This document shows, piece by piece, positions 10,766-21,541 of a stretch of DNA of 64,000 bases. The DNA is from Niebla homalea (Eukaryota; Ascomycota; Lecanoromycetes; Lecanorales; Ramalinaceae). The notes beneath the pieces are model-generated. The model did no database searches. It was not told the origin of the DNA and saw nothing but the letters and a program-made list of their open reading frames with translations. Position 1 is the stretch's first letter, and the number at the start of each line of letters is the position of its first letter. The stretch covers positions 186,001-250,000 of the forward strand of contig JAHGAU010000024.1 in the NCBI GenBank assembly GCA_019925105.1, given 5' to 3'. Made by a program: the position numbers and the translations under genes.

Positions 10766-13258
10766 ATGGCTGGCGCCAACAGCCACGATACAAGCCTCGA
10801 TCCACAGGTCACGGCAGCATACGAGCCAAGCGACCCAACAGCCCCATTCCTTTCGGAAATTTCATCATTTTACCCAACTCCCCAGTTCACCCTAGATCCA
10901 GCCAAAGATCTATCAATGGCCTCTCGTGGAAGGGGAACCCCATCCGCGTCACCTTCATCCTTTTCACAGCCCTATGACCATACATCCTCCATGGTTTCGT
11001 CGCTTTCTGGAGCATCCGGTCAGAGCACAAGCTCTTCAGTTGACGGATCACCTCAAGTGATTGCAAAGCATCACTTGCCACCCCACAACAAGTGGTCCGA
11101 CTCAGTCCAGAGTCTGGGTGTGGGCCCTGACATCATCAGCCACGACCCTCATACGCAGCAATCTTATCCTTGCCTTGACTTCGACAATGACCTGCCTCTG
11201 GGCCATCACAAGTTCCAGCATTTTGTTGGTGAGTATCCAGTCGCTCCTTTAGCGCTCTCTTCCACAAGTTCTCGTTCAGTCCCACATGCGAAACCTGTGA
11301 CTATCGATTCAATCCTTGAAGAAGTCCAAAGGAGCGTCGACAAGCCTTCTCCCCCTACATCTCTTTGTGGAAAAGATGAGCCCTTCACGGCCACAGCGCG
11401 TCCTAGGACCCAGCCTGCCTCAACACACATGAGCCTTCCACCTGGGCCATTGACCTTGTTTCCTTCCTCAACCACTGCAGATCCTCTTGAAGCAAGTCCA
11501 CCCGGTAAACTGTCCGAGCACGGGTTTTCCACCCAAAACCTCAAACTCCGATTACGGACTCCGCTTTCTTATTATGAAAATAAGTCTCATACGTCTCAAG
11601 ACCATTTCTTTGGCCACAGTAATGGGCGGTTGGTCGCGCCTCTAGAGTCATCTTGTTGGTTTTCCTTTGCATCCGACTTCCCTCGATGTTGCAGGTAGTC
11701 GTAGCAATCACCGCGTTCAGCCTGTCACAGCCCAACTGTACTTTGCACTTCCAGCGTGATCGCTAACGGCTTTTCTACGTTAGACCCGTCCCTCATCCAA
11801 CACTTGGACATGCCTGTATCTCACAGTACAACAACGATGCCTTACCCAGGGACTGTTCACGCATATGCTCATGTACCGTCTCAAAGGTTTCGACCAAGCT
11901 CACCAGCTGCATCCGAAACTTCCAGCCATGAATCATACCGACCTGGCCAACGATTACGGAGTGGCACCGACTCGCCATATCTACGCGGCGCAACCTTCCA
12001 GCCATATCCACAGACTCAAGAGGCTCGTCGGTTTTCCATCGCGTCAAGCCATTCCAGAAACTCGGTCGAAAGCCCAAGCTCCATCAGCCTAGATGAGGAT
12101 GGACGCGAGAAGAGCCGATGCCCGCATCCGGACTGTGGCCGACCTTTCAAAGATTTGAAAGCGCATATGCTTACCCATCAATTAGAGAGGCCGGAGAAAT
12201 GTCCCATCGCCAGTTGTGTCTATCATGTGAAAGGATTCGCCCGGAAATACGACAAAAATCGCCATACCTTGACACATTACAAGGGTACCATGGTCTGTGG
12301 TTTCTGTCCAGGTTCTGGATCTTCCTCTGAGAAAAGCTTCAACAGAGCCGACGTCTTCAAGCGCCACCTCACCTCGGTGCACGGGGTAGAGCAGACCCCG
12401 CCAAATAGCCGGAGGAAGAGCCCCGGGGGATCGACGAGCAGGAAAGCATCAATACCAAGTCACGACGTCTCCGGAAAATGCTCAACCTGCTCAGCTACGT
12501 TTGGAAACGCACAAGATTTCTACGAACATCTTGATGATTGTGTACTGCGTGTGGTCCAGCAGGAGGAACCAAGTGAGGCGATCAATGAACATATTCTGCG
12601 TACCGTTAATGAGGACGAGAGCGTTCGCGAAACCTTGGACCGCCATATGCTACCGGCCGACATAGATCTGAATATACAAAATCCGAGCGCCTCAGAGGGC
12701 GAGGAGGGAGAGGACAACGAAGACACTCTCAAAGAAGAAGGCGCCGAAGACGAGTATACGAGATCAAGTGCCAAGAATCCGCGGGCCGGGAGAGGAAATA
12801 TCGCGTTAAAGGGAGGAGGTCCAAGTTGACAATTAACACATCCCCAGGGTGCAAGTGGGCACGCTGGGGGTGGCAATTGCGTCACTAAAGCAAGCCGGAC
12901 ACCTGGTGGGAGAGGTCGTGGCATGACAAGATCGAAGGGAGGCGTTCCTCTCCCTGGTCGAGGACGGCGAAGACGAAAGCACTACCCTGTTGCTTGGGGC
13001 TGTCCCGCCGAGCAAATGAAGATGAAAAAAAGGGTTCTTTGCGTATACGATGGCCCGCGTAGATTGTGGAAGGACGACATGATGCTTGACAACCAACATG
13101 AGGTTCGGATGCGTACCGGCGATGGCGAGTCGTATGTGACCGACCTGGATGTGGAAACGGTCAAGCGCGCTGAAGCGTTCCACAATGCCACGGAGGAGGA
13201 AAAAGGGTCTTGGACAGAAGCGGAGACGGATGTGGACATTGAATCGTTGATGTCTTGA
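10766..13258 (+). CDS. C2H2 zinc-finger transcription factor (Pezizomycotina type)
   Basis: Model: exons 10766..11694, 11755..12818 and 12891..13258, about 786 aa. The N-terminal half is Ser/Thr/Pro-rich (SGASGQSTSSSVDGSP). A cluster of C2H2-like fingers follows: CPHPDCGRPFKDLKAH, then CPIASCVYH with KYDKNRHTLTH, then CGFCPGSGSSSEKSFNRADV with HLTSVH, then CSTCSATFGNAQDFYEH. The C-terminal exon (RKHYPVAWGCPAEQMKMKKR, VYDGPRRLWKDDMM) is also conserved in this family as I recall it. An in-frame TGA at 12827..12829 requires the last intron; its ends (12819 and 12890) are the best phase-consistent choice, not certain. The frame is open to an earlier ATG at 10637, but MAGANSHDTS fits the family better. 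Confidence 0.75.
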
Positions 13259-13765
13259 AGTGAAAACGCTTTGGCTTCTTGAACTCCAATGGCAGGGTAT
13301 GATTGGTCACGACGGCATAAGATTGGATGACTGGGAAGAGATATTTGGATACTCCCTAGATAATGATGTAGGTGCTGGCCATTTGCAATCTTTGGGACAT
13401 ACCAGCTTTGTGGCAGTTCACCTCACTTGTTTTCTGGTACTACGAGAGAGAAATTCATCAAGGGGTCCGGCTTGGGCCATGCCAGATTAGTCATGCTATG
13501 CTCTTTCAAGCATAGCTGTACTGAAATAATCATATACAATAGTACAATTGCTTGTTTGGATGCCCCGAACACGGAACACCGCGTTTTTTTCGCGCCTTTT
13601 CTTAACGCGTTCAAGCTAGAGCCTGGAACCCCTCCGCCTCATCGTTCATCTATCGACTCTACCTGCATTATAGTCTGCCGATGTATGCTCTTCGAAGCTC
13701 GACTTCATTTCGCTTTAATCTCCGGAGAGATCGAGCTTGCTATTTCTTTTAACCGTCAGCCCACT

Positions 13766-15445
13766 ATGATTCGACAGGACTACGACCGGATCGATCCGAA
13801 AAGACGAAGCACACTTGACTACAAGAAAAAGCAGTTTGCAAGCGCTACCTTCAAGGTGCAGGAATACCCTCATCGTCTGACTCTCTACCGACTCCCTCCG
13901 ACAGCCGAGATCACCCTCGAGCAATTCGAACAATGGGCTATCGATAGGCTGAGGAGTATGTTTTCCCCACAACCTACCTCTCCTTTTGACCTCCGTGTCC
14001 GCATCCTTACCAAAGACCAGTCCTCGCCGAATTAGAAGCCTGCTCCTTCCGCAACAAGACCCATGCTGAGACTGCAGCTCATATCAATCCTCTCCTACAG
14101 AAATGGCTGCCCCTCCACTCAAATACCTCGTCTTCCTCTGGCGCACAGGATGAGAGCCTCATTCTCGAACGCCAAAAGGATCACTATTCCCACTTCATTC
14201 TCCGGCTGGCCTTTGCTTCTACCGAGGATCTCCGTCGAAGGTTCTCTCGTGTCGAGGCGGCCTTGTTTAAGCTGAGGTTTCAAAATGACGATGGTCGGGA
14301 AAGACAGGCTTTTGTCGAGTCTTTGGATCTGCACTGGGAAATGGTGCCGGAGGAAGAAAGACGAGGATTGGCACTCGATCTGCTGAACGCCACACCAGCC
14401 TTGCGGAGGCAACAAGTCGATGATGGAGGTTGGTTCAAGGTTGACTTTGAGACTGTGCCGGAACTGGTCGAGAGCAGGCGAGTCTTCTTGAAAGCCGGGA
14501 AAGCCTATGTGCCCGCCAGGGAACAGATGAGCATGGTTCTGGAAGGTTTCAGCGCCAACCTTGAAGATGGCTTGGAGGTGAGGACACGAATGCTGCCGAG
14601 GGTTGCAGCCCACACTGCGCTCGGCGTCCGTCAGAGTCTGGCTGATAACATCCCATCAGGCAGCGGCACGAGCCCTTCCGAGACTCGACGAGGACGATCG
14701 CCTGACCCCAATCTTGGACCACCTGTCCAAGAACTTCGCTACACCCGACTCCACGCTTGCAGACTCCGACAGCGCCCTCACTGGAGCGGAGTTTAACGCG
14801 GGCTCCGTTGATGTTCTGTCGCAACACTTCCCGTTGTGCATGCGCAACCTGCACCTCAATTTGCGCAAGAACAGTCATCTGAAGCACTTTGGTAGATTGC
14901 AATACACGCTCTTCCTCAAAGGCGTCGGCCTTTCGTTAGAGGAGTGCCTCATCTTTTGGCGACACTCCTTCAAACTCATCACGGACGACACCTTCAACAA
15001 GGAATATCGGTATAACGTCCGCCATGCATATGGGGATGTTGGAGGAGATGCCATCCGTCGGGGCCGGGGGTACGCTCCATTCTCTTGTCAAAAAATCCTC
15101 ACAGAACATCCCCCTGGCACCGGCGAAAGCCATGGCTGTCCTTACCGGCATTTCAGCCTTGATAATCTCCTGTCTCTGCTGCAGGCAACAGGCGTCAATG
15201 ATAGGGAAGTTTTGCGGGGGGTGAAGGAGGACGTAGAGAGGAAGCGGTACCACATCGGCTGTAATCGTGTGTTTGATTGGGCTCACAAAGCCCAACTGAA
15301 GCGAGTCAAAGAGGACGGTAGCTGGCCAGCTGCGGAGCTGGATACCATCGTACATCCCAACACTTACTTCAAGCGGAGCTACCTTCTGAGCTTTGGCAAA
15401 TCGGCTCATATGCCAGGAAAGGATGCGGACATGACAGAGGCATAG
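13766..15445 (+). CDS. PRI2: DNA primase large subunit
   Basis: Exons 13766..13955, 14021..14577 and 14660..15445; 510 aa, the usual size. PRI2 is the iron-sulfur subunit of DNA polymerase alpha-primase and helps make RNA primers at origins and Okazaki fragments. The four cluster cysteines are Cys309 (FPLCMRNL), Cys392 (FSCQKI), Cys409 (HGCPYRHF) and Cys450 (IGCNRVF). The conserved GRLQYTLFLKGVGLSLEE and HPNTYFKRSY segments are present. The 82-nt second intron (donor GTGAGG) restores LPRLDEDDRLTPIL. Convergent with the lipase gene, 118 bp apart. Confidence 0.95.
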
Positions 15446-15563
15446 AGGCGACGACAGGCTAGCCATTTGCCAAGTCACCAAGGACTACAGCGAACATTGT
15501 CTTGATCTGCGTGTCATCATGGAGGGCGTCATTGCAACCATTGGATTTGCTCATTCATTCTGC

Positions 15564-18500
15564 TCAGTGACCGTCCTTGGAAGGTCGGTCGGATTCCTCA
15601 TATTCACTTTCACCAGTCTCGTCACCCTCCAGAGTCAGATCATCGAAGAAGACACCGCTTTGCCTTTTGAATTCTTCAATGACGCTAGTCCGTCTGGCTG
15701 GTTTCCCTGCTCGGAGAATGTCCAAAGCATCTTCTGTCACGCCTGCCCGGACTCCCATAGCGAAAGTTATATCGGTTCCGGAACTGTGGGGTGAGCGGTC
15801 CTCAGCTTTGAAATGCGAAGACTCTCCGAGTACGAGGCCTTCCTCAATCAAGCTCTCGATTTTCAGGCGATTGGCCATGAAAAGTAATTTGGGCCACGTT
15901 GACTGCTGGCCAGCGAGGAGCATGCGAGCAAGTCGAAGGGGTGAAGGGTCGGATAATATGTACCCTGGGTGATCTCAGAGTCAGTATTGTCTCGTAGTAC
16001 GGGCGTACCGTCTGTATTGTGGCCCGGACACGGTCTCGGAGCCCCAAATCCAGCCTGAGAATTGGTCTCAAAAATTCTCATTCTTGAAGGTTGATCAATT
16101 GGAGGGCACTGTTCACTTACAGAAGTCGCCGAGGCAGCTTTTGGGCCATATAGCTACGCGTCGAGTCAGCATAGCTTCAATTGGGGTCGGACACGACGCA
16201 ATGACGTACTTATCGTCCCACTGAATTGTTGAAGCCATATTGCTGACTGAGAACCATTCAAGTCAGCACAGCTGTTACCAGGTCGTAATCGCATGTCGAG
16301 CCATCGACAGGCATGCAAGCTGCCGAACAGAACGGACTAGGAAGCACATACCCAGTCCTGGCCCAGGGGCCGAGGGAGAAGTTCGAGATGACGGAGCATC
16401 TTTAAGAACTTCTGCATTTCAAGCTTCAGATAAGTCTCTACTGCGCTGCCAAGATAACCGCCACGCCAACCTCTTCCCCTACGGTGGGTGACGGGTCTGC
16501 CTACGCTGCCTTTCGACGAATAGAAGAAAGCGTTTATATGGGGATTCACCTGGGAGACGACGGAAAAGGTCACACCGAAATGGAGATTCAAGGCCTTCAA
16601 TGGGATGTCGGTTCGCAGACTGTGCCTGTGAGCATGGGTGGATGCGTTTCAACGGACGGAGAGTCCTAACCTGCCCTGCACCAAGCCAAATCAGCAGCGG
16701 CCCGTTTCAGACCAATATTTGCTTGAACCCCGGCGCAACAAGACCGGAGTCAGCTGGAGAATGTCATGGCGAAAACGGCACTTACATCTTTCCACTTGTG
16801 TCCGAATGCGTAAGGAACCTATGAAATGGAAGCAGTCAGTACTAGCTGATCCTCGCTCCGTGGCCTTCCAACCTGATTGAGTGCTGAAACATGTGTGGAG
16901 ATGCTTGATCCCCGGGGCCAAGGTGCACTCGAAGGGTGTGATATACATACCAGACGACCATGACGGTTCTTCATCATCATTGGGATGGGGTTAAGTATTC
17001 CCGGCACCGCGGCAGAAGCGAGGCATGCGCTCCATATCACACAATCGGGAGCTGTGAGGTAATTCGTCAACATGGTCGGTGAGTGCGGATCAGAAGGCAC
17101 GCAGGACACATTGAGTATCTTCCCAGTGAGCTCGTAAGCTTCTCGGAAGGTGAGGCTTCCCCCCGTGAACCACGAGCATTGCTGCGCCCAGCGTAAAGAA
17201 TCGAAGCGAGCTCCGGTCTTCCAAAATCGAGGGAACCCTAGCCAGCGACACAAGAGTCAACATCTCTCAATTCAAGTTGGATGCAGGATTGCGGGACGCG
17301 TCTTGAGAAGGGTCCTTTCACGACGATAGCGCCTAAGTCGTGCCCTCATTCGACACCTGTCGGAAGTACACCTACAGGTTGAAAAGGGCTCGGCGCACGC
17401 TTTGATTCGGTAAGCCAGGGATGGCACGAGAAGTGCTCGAAGCTGCTCATTGGTCCGCGTGCACACGAGAGCCGCGACCAAAGCACCGCCACTGGTGCCC
17501 GTGACGATGTCAGGAAGGAGGGATCTATCCAAAAGCGCCTTGACCACCCCAAGATGGTACCAGGCAAAGTTAGCCCCTCCAGAAAGACAGAGAGCAGTTC
17601 TCCCAAAGTTTGCATGCAAGTGCTTGGCCAGCTGGTACTTTGCTTCCTTCTCTAGCCTCGAGGAGCGTAAAAGGTAGGCCAGTGAAGCGTGCAGCTCGTC
17701 CACAAAATCTTGAGCGAGATGCTTTGTCCCATAATAGGTTTCCGAATAGAGCCGTGGATTTTCCAAACCTACGAAATTGGTTTTGACGCAACTTTCTACC
17801 ATGGCCCTCAAAGATGCGGTTGCTTCTCTAGGATTAGAACCCCCGCCGTGGTCTTGAGCCCGGCCGAGACCAGCTTTGAGTTGCTCTGTAGCGCGGGCTA
17901 TTGTGGCATGATCGTAATATGCGTACGCTGCACTCTCTTTCCATCCCTCGTTGCCTAAATGGCCATCGAGCTCCTGAGCCGCACGTCTCCAATCTTCATA
18001 AGACGTTGCGGATCGAACCCGCCTCCTCAAACGTTGACGCGATCCGCGCCAAGTCACCAGTCCTTCATAAGCCCAGACGTACAGTCTGGTAAGCCAGTAT
18101 AGAGCCCCCAGGCCCAGAATCCAGCCCAAGATGAGGAGCAGCAAAGGCCATTTGAATATCGTGTACATCAAACCCTCCCGTGTCTCATCCCTACTCCGTC
18201 GCGGCTTTCTCCTGCGGCGGCTCGCTGGCGCGTGAGGCAGCCTTCGACGGACCCGTTGGTGGATAGGCTTCCAGTCATTGAGAGAGACAAAAGAGTTCAA
18301 ATCTGGAGCAATCAAAGCCTTGGCGAACTCATCAAGGTGGTCTGATTGGAGAAATTCGTGGTCATAGTCCGGGAGATTGAGGGGATCAAATGCATCAGGC
18401 GGAAAGCCGTAGCGAGTCTCGTGCATTTGGTGACGGGAAAGACTGCTGCAGATGTTCAAGCATTCGCACCATACTAGGCTCACCGCAGCTCCGTAATGTA

Positions 18501-18606
18501 CCTTCGAGACACCGTCGTCTGATTGATGGCCCTTCTTGCGGGACAAATGCGGAGGCACGATGTAATGGCACATCATTGATAAATTAACTGCGGGATGGTG
18601 TTGCAT
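15564..18606 (-). CDS. Patatin-type triacylglycerol lipase (Tgl3/4/5 family) with a 5-nt microexon
   Basis: Eight exons: 17376..18606, 16951..17237, 16786..16818, 16671..16675, 16352..16619, 16210..16246, 16121..16153 and 15564..15964; 764 aa, or 704 aa if translation begins at the ATG at 18426 (MHETRYGFPPDAF), which looks better. The enzyme hydrolyses storage triacylglycerol at lipid droplets. Visible are a membrane-associated hydrophobic stretch (FKWPLLLLILGWILGLGA), the anion-hole region LCLSGGANFAWYHLG, the nucleophile motif GTSGG (codon 17485..17499 region) and the dyad motif KDGS. The Gly-Ser after that Asp is supplied by the 5-nt exon GGCAG. Later segments FGVTFSVVSQVNPHINAFF, RRGRGWRGGYLGSA and LRHLELLPRPLGQDW are typical. 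All junctions keep phase. Confidence 0.9.
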
Positions 18607-19363
18607 GTATCTAAGATGTTTGGAATGATTTCAATACATTAATTATGATTGATACACCGTAGCTCACATCCACGTATTGTATGTGTATAGCGTATCATTT
18701 GACCTCTTTGGCCATCACTTAGTTTCTCATCATAACGCAATCGCAAATCAACCTTTCATGTGACAATTGGAGGGTCGAACACCATGGCGGCTCGGACTTG
18801 TCGTCTGCCGCAAAGAAAATGAAGAGGTTGCCAGCACAATCGGCAGCAAGCGCCTAGCTTGGTGTTTCCCTGCTGATCATGGGCTTGCATGCTTATTGCT
18901 GGCGAAGGCTAAGAAAGAGTAAAGCATCGGTTCGCAGTGTGCTTCCTTGATCAGTCTCATCATTACACAGTTTGCACGCTGGAGCGAAAGAGTCTCTCCG
19001 TATCTGTCACGGAGATGCCGAGGACCTTCATCAATGATGCTGTGATACAATCAATTCTCATCATACATCGTCTGCTCAATGTTGACAGCGATATGCCCGC
19101 GCGCGACTCCTAGGTCGCGACCCCTGCTAGATGTGCGAAAACGGACCTTCCTTGAGACCGAGATAGGATTGTCTGTTTGTGAGGGCTGTACTTATCGTAG
19201 CGACACAAGTGATGGAGCAAGTAAGACGGTATTTGGATAGAGCTGTCGTGGTTGGGAAAGCGTTCGAGTCGCCTCGTTCATTTCGAAGTATGAGGGTGCG
19301 CGGCTGCTGCTGCGAATCTATCTTCGACCGAACCTGCTGCACAAGGCAATTTCGCGTTGGCAA
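18607..19363. other. Intergenic region between lipase start and PP1 stop
   Basis: About 760 bases with presumed lipase promoter and PP1 3' end. Short overlapping frames only; no recognisable element. Confidence 0.45.
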
Positions 19364-20558
19364 TTACTTCTTCTTTTGTTTCCTTGGAGGAGTGATGGGA
19401 CGGCCAGTAGTCATGCCACCGTAAACGTACTTTTGTTTCTTCTCTGCAGGCTTCAAAATCTGGGCAAAGCAACAAATCAGCAACTTCGCCATTTTGCCGT
19501 GTCAGGGATGCCTTATGCTTCATACCTGGAATGAGCAAAGCAAGCTCTCATCGACACTCATCATCGCCCCGGCATTATCAAACTCGCCGCAGTAATTCGG
19601 AGCGCTGAAAAGGGTGACCAATTGCCTCTTGGAGAAGAATTCGTAGCCATCTTCGACCACTTGGTGCGCACGGCAAATCAGATCCATGTCATGTTTTTGC
19701 AGGAATCTCGACACGACGTCTGGTCCAAAGGTGAAAGAGACGCCCCGGTCGTTCTCGCTCCAGCCAGTGATGTCCTTGTCCGGATCTGACCACAACAGGT
19801 CGCAGAGGAGACCGCAATCAGGGATCTTTAAATGTCAGTAACGACCATCAAGGCCCATCAATTGATTGCAGCTATAGCTACAAGATCTGCAGAAATCCAC
19901 TCACATCTGTTGGGCGCATAACCCGACGAATTTGCTCCATGGAGTTCAGATCGGGGCTGAGCCCTCCGTGCATAGTAAAAATCTTCTCGTCAATGATGGC
20001 TGCGATCGGCAGACAGTTGAAGCAATCGGTGAAGGTCTTCCACAGCTTGATGTTATATCGCCTCTTACATTCATCGTAGAAGCCGTAAATTCGGTTGATG
20101 GAGGCACATTCGTGGTTTCCTCGCAGAATGAAGAAGTTTTCAGGATACTTGATCTTGTAGGCCAAGAGCAAGCATATAGTCTCGAGGGATTGCTTTCCTC
20201 TATCAACATAGTCGCCGAGGAATAAGTAGTTGGCCTCCGGCGGAAAGCCTCCGTATTCGAAGAGACGTAAGAGATCGTAGTACTGCCCATGAATATCTCC
20301 ACAGATCTGGACACAGATGTGAGTCATACCTTGACGGATGTGACCAGAGCAAGCTTCTGCAGGAATTGAATGGCTTACCTTTATTGGAGCCTCAAGTTCC
20401 AGAAGAATCGGTTGAGAGATAAAGATCTCCCGTGCCTTTTGGCAAAGGTGACGGATCTCCACTTCTAGAAGTTGGACCTGCTTGCCTGGTCTGCTACCTC
20501 TTACCTCAAGCAGTCGGTCAATAATGGAATCCAGGTCCACTTCGCCTTGGTCCGCCAT
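19364..20558 (-). CDS. Serine/threonine protein phosphatase PP1 catalytic subunit
   Basis: Exons 20379..20558, 19905..20306, 19526..19825 and 19364..19459; 325 aa, full length for PP1. The metal-site motifs are in order: [34 protein letters not shown] and [15 protein letters not shown]. The C-terminus [18 protein letters not shown] contains the TPPR site that cyclin-dependent kinases phosphorylate in PP1. It corresponds to Glc7/BimG, which acts in glycogen, mitosis and many other pathways through regulatory partners. Introns 20307..20378, 19826..19904 and 19460..19525 are canonical and keep phase. Confidence 0.97.
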
Positions 20559-20895
20559 AATCTTGTGCCAAGTGGCGAAGCTTTAAAACTTGAAGATGAT
20601 GGATGACGATTTTCGGACTGGAGGGCTCGGATCCTGAAGAGTTCAATATAGAGGGGTCTAAAGCGACACGACGAATTAGTTGAGCCATGCCAATATCAGA
20701 TCGTTGTACATCCAGTTCACAAATGCAACCATATTGTCATTGCAGGGCCAGGAAAGACTCACAATTTGCCTCTCAGAGTCAGAAACCCGCAGCGCGATCT
20801 CTCGTGCGCTCGGCGTCGCTCACACTTATCTTCTTTCAACAACGTGTTCAAAGTTGAGGATGGTTGAGAGGTGGACCGGCGACAGAGGGAAGAAA

Positions 20896-20927
20896 GGGGT
20901 GGGGAGGGGAGGGGGAAGGGGGGGAGG
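20896..20927 (+). promoter_or_regulatory. Potential G-quadruplex / pyrimidine tract in the PP1 upstream region
   Basis: Five runs of four or more G separated by 1-2 nt on the plus strand. On the PP1 sense strand this is a C-rich pyrimidine tract about 340 bp before the ATG. Pyrimidine tracts are common near fungal promoters; quadruplex formation is inferred from the run pattern only. Confidence 0.6.
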
Positions 20928-21326
20928 TGTCGAGAAGGAGAAACGGTAGGCTTGTGGCTGTACGTAGTGTTGTTGATAGCGGCCGAATGTCGCCTCAGAG
21001 TGCCCTTGAGCCAACGAGCTGCGGAATAGTGTGTGCAATGGCGCGAGAAGAGTCCGCACAGTCTCTGCTTCTTTTTTTTTCACCGCACACGGTGTCGGGT
21101 TGGGTTGCGTAATTGGGCTGCGCGAGCACTATCGGGAGAACAGCAATCGAGTATTCCAGAGGAGCGGTAGATGTACAGATTGGGGTGCCGCAGACGGAGC
21201 GATGGCCTAGGAGTGATGAGGAGATGTTGCGTCCTTGGAGCCTGCGACCCGACGATTTTGTGTGTTGGTTGGCGGAAGGCACGTTGTGAGAAGCGCCATT
21301 TCTAGAAGAGTTGATCTTGTGGTAAT

Positions 21327-21358
21327 TCTACTACGGAGGCGACAGTTTCCGTAGTAGA
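21327..21358. repeat. Perfect 11-bp inverted repeat, 10-nt loop
   Basis: Arms TCTACTACGGA (21327..21337) and TCCGTAGTAGA (21348..21358), followed after two bases by a T run on the plus strand. It lies 184 bp beyond the 3' end of the DUF2457 frame. Confidence 0.85.
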
Positions 21359-21375
21359 GCTTTTTCACTAGTGCA

Positions 21376-21394
21376 ATCATTGCACTGCAATGAT
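21376..21394. repeat. Perfect 9-bp palindrome with one central base
   Basis: ATCATTGCA, C, TGCAATGAT. It lies 18 bp beyond the preceding inverted repeat. The near-zero loop fits a dimeric protein-binding site better than an RNA hairpin. Confidence 0.85.
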
Positions 21395-21541
21395 AGGGAA
21401 TATATCTGCCAAATCGCTCCCCGGTACGTATTACAGGTATTAGATACTGAAACGGATCGTCAGGGTAAGACGCGCAAAAGCAGGTAGCAAGTGCTTGAAT
21501 CCTTTGATAGCGGTAAGTTATATTGAATCAACAGATGAGCC

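Larger units (their letters stand above)
20559..21541. other. Upstream region of PP1 with G-rich tract and palindromes
   Basis: Nearly 1 kb between PP1 and the end of the DUF2457 gene. It holds a G-run tract at 20896..20927 and two perfect inverted repeats at 21327..21358 and 21376..21394. Open frames across it are low-complexity shadows. Confidence 0.5.

Noticed and set aside
12827..12829. TGA in the regulator as selenocysteine or read-through
   Set aside because: No reason to expect a selenocysteine system in these fungi, and a phase-consistent intron explains the stop.
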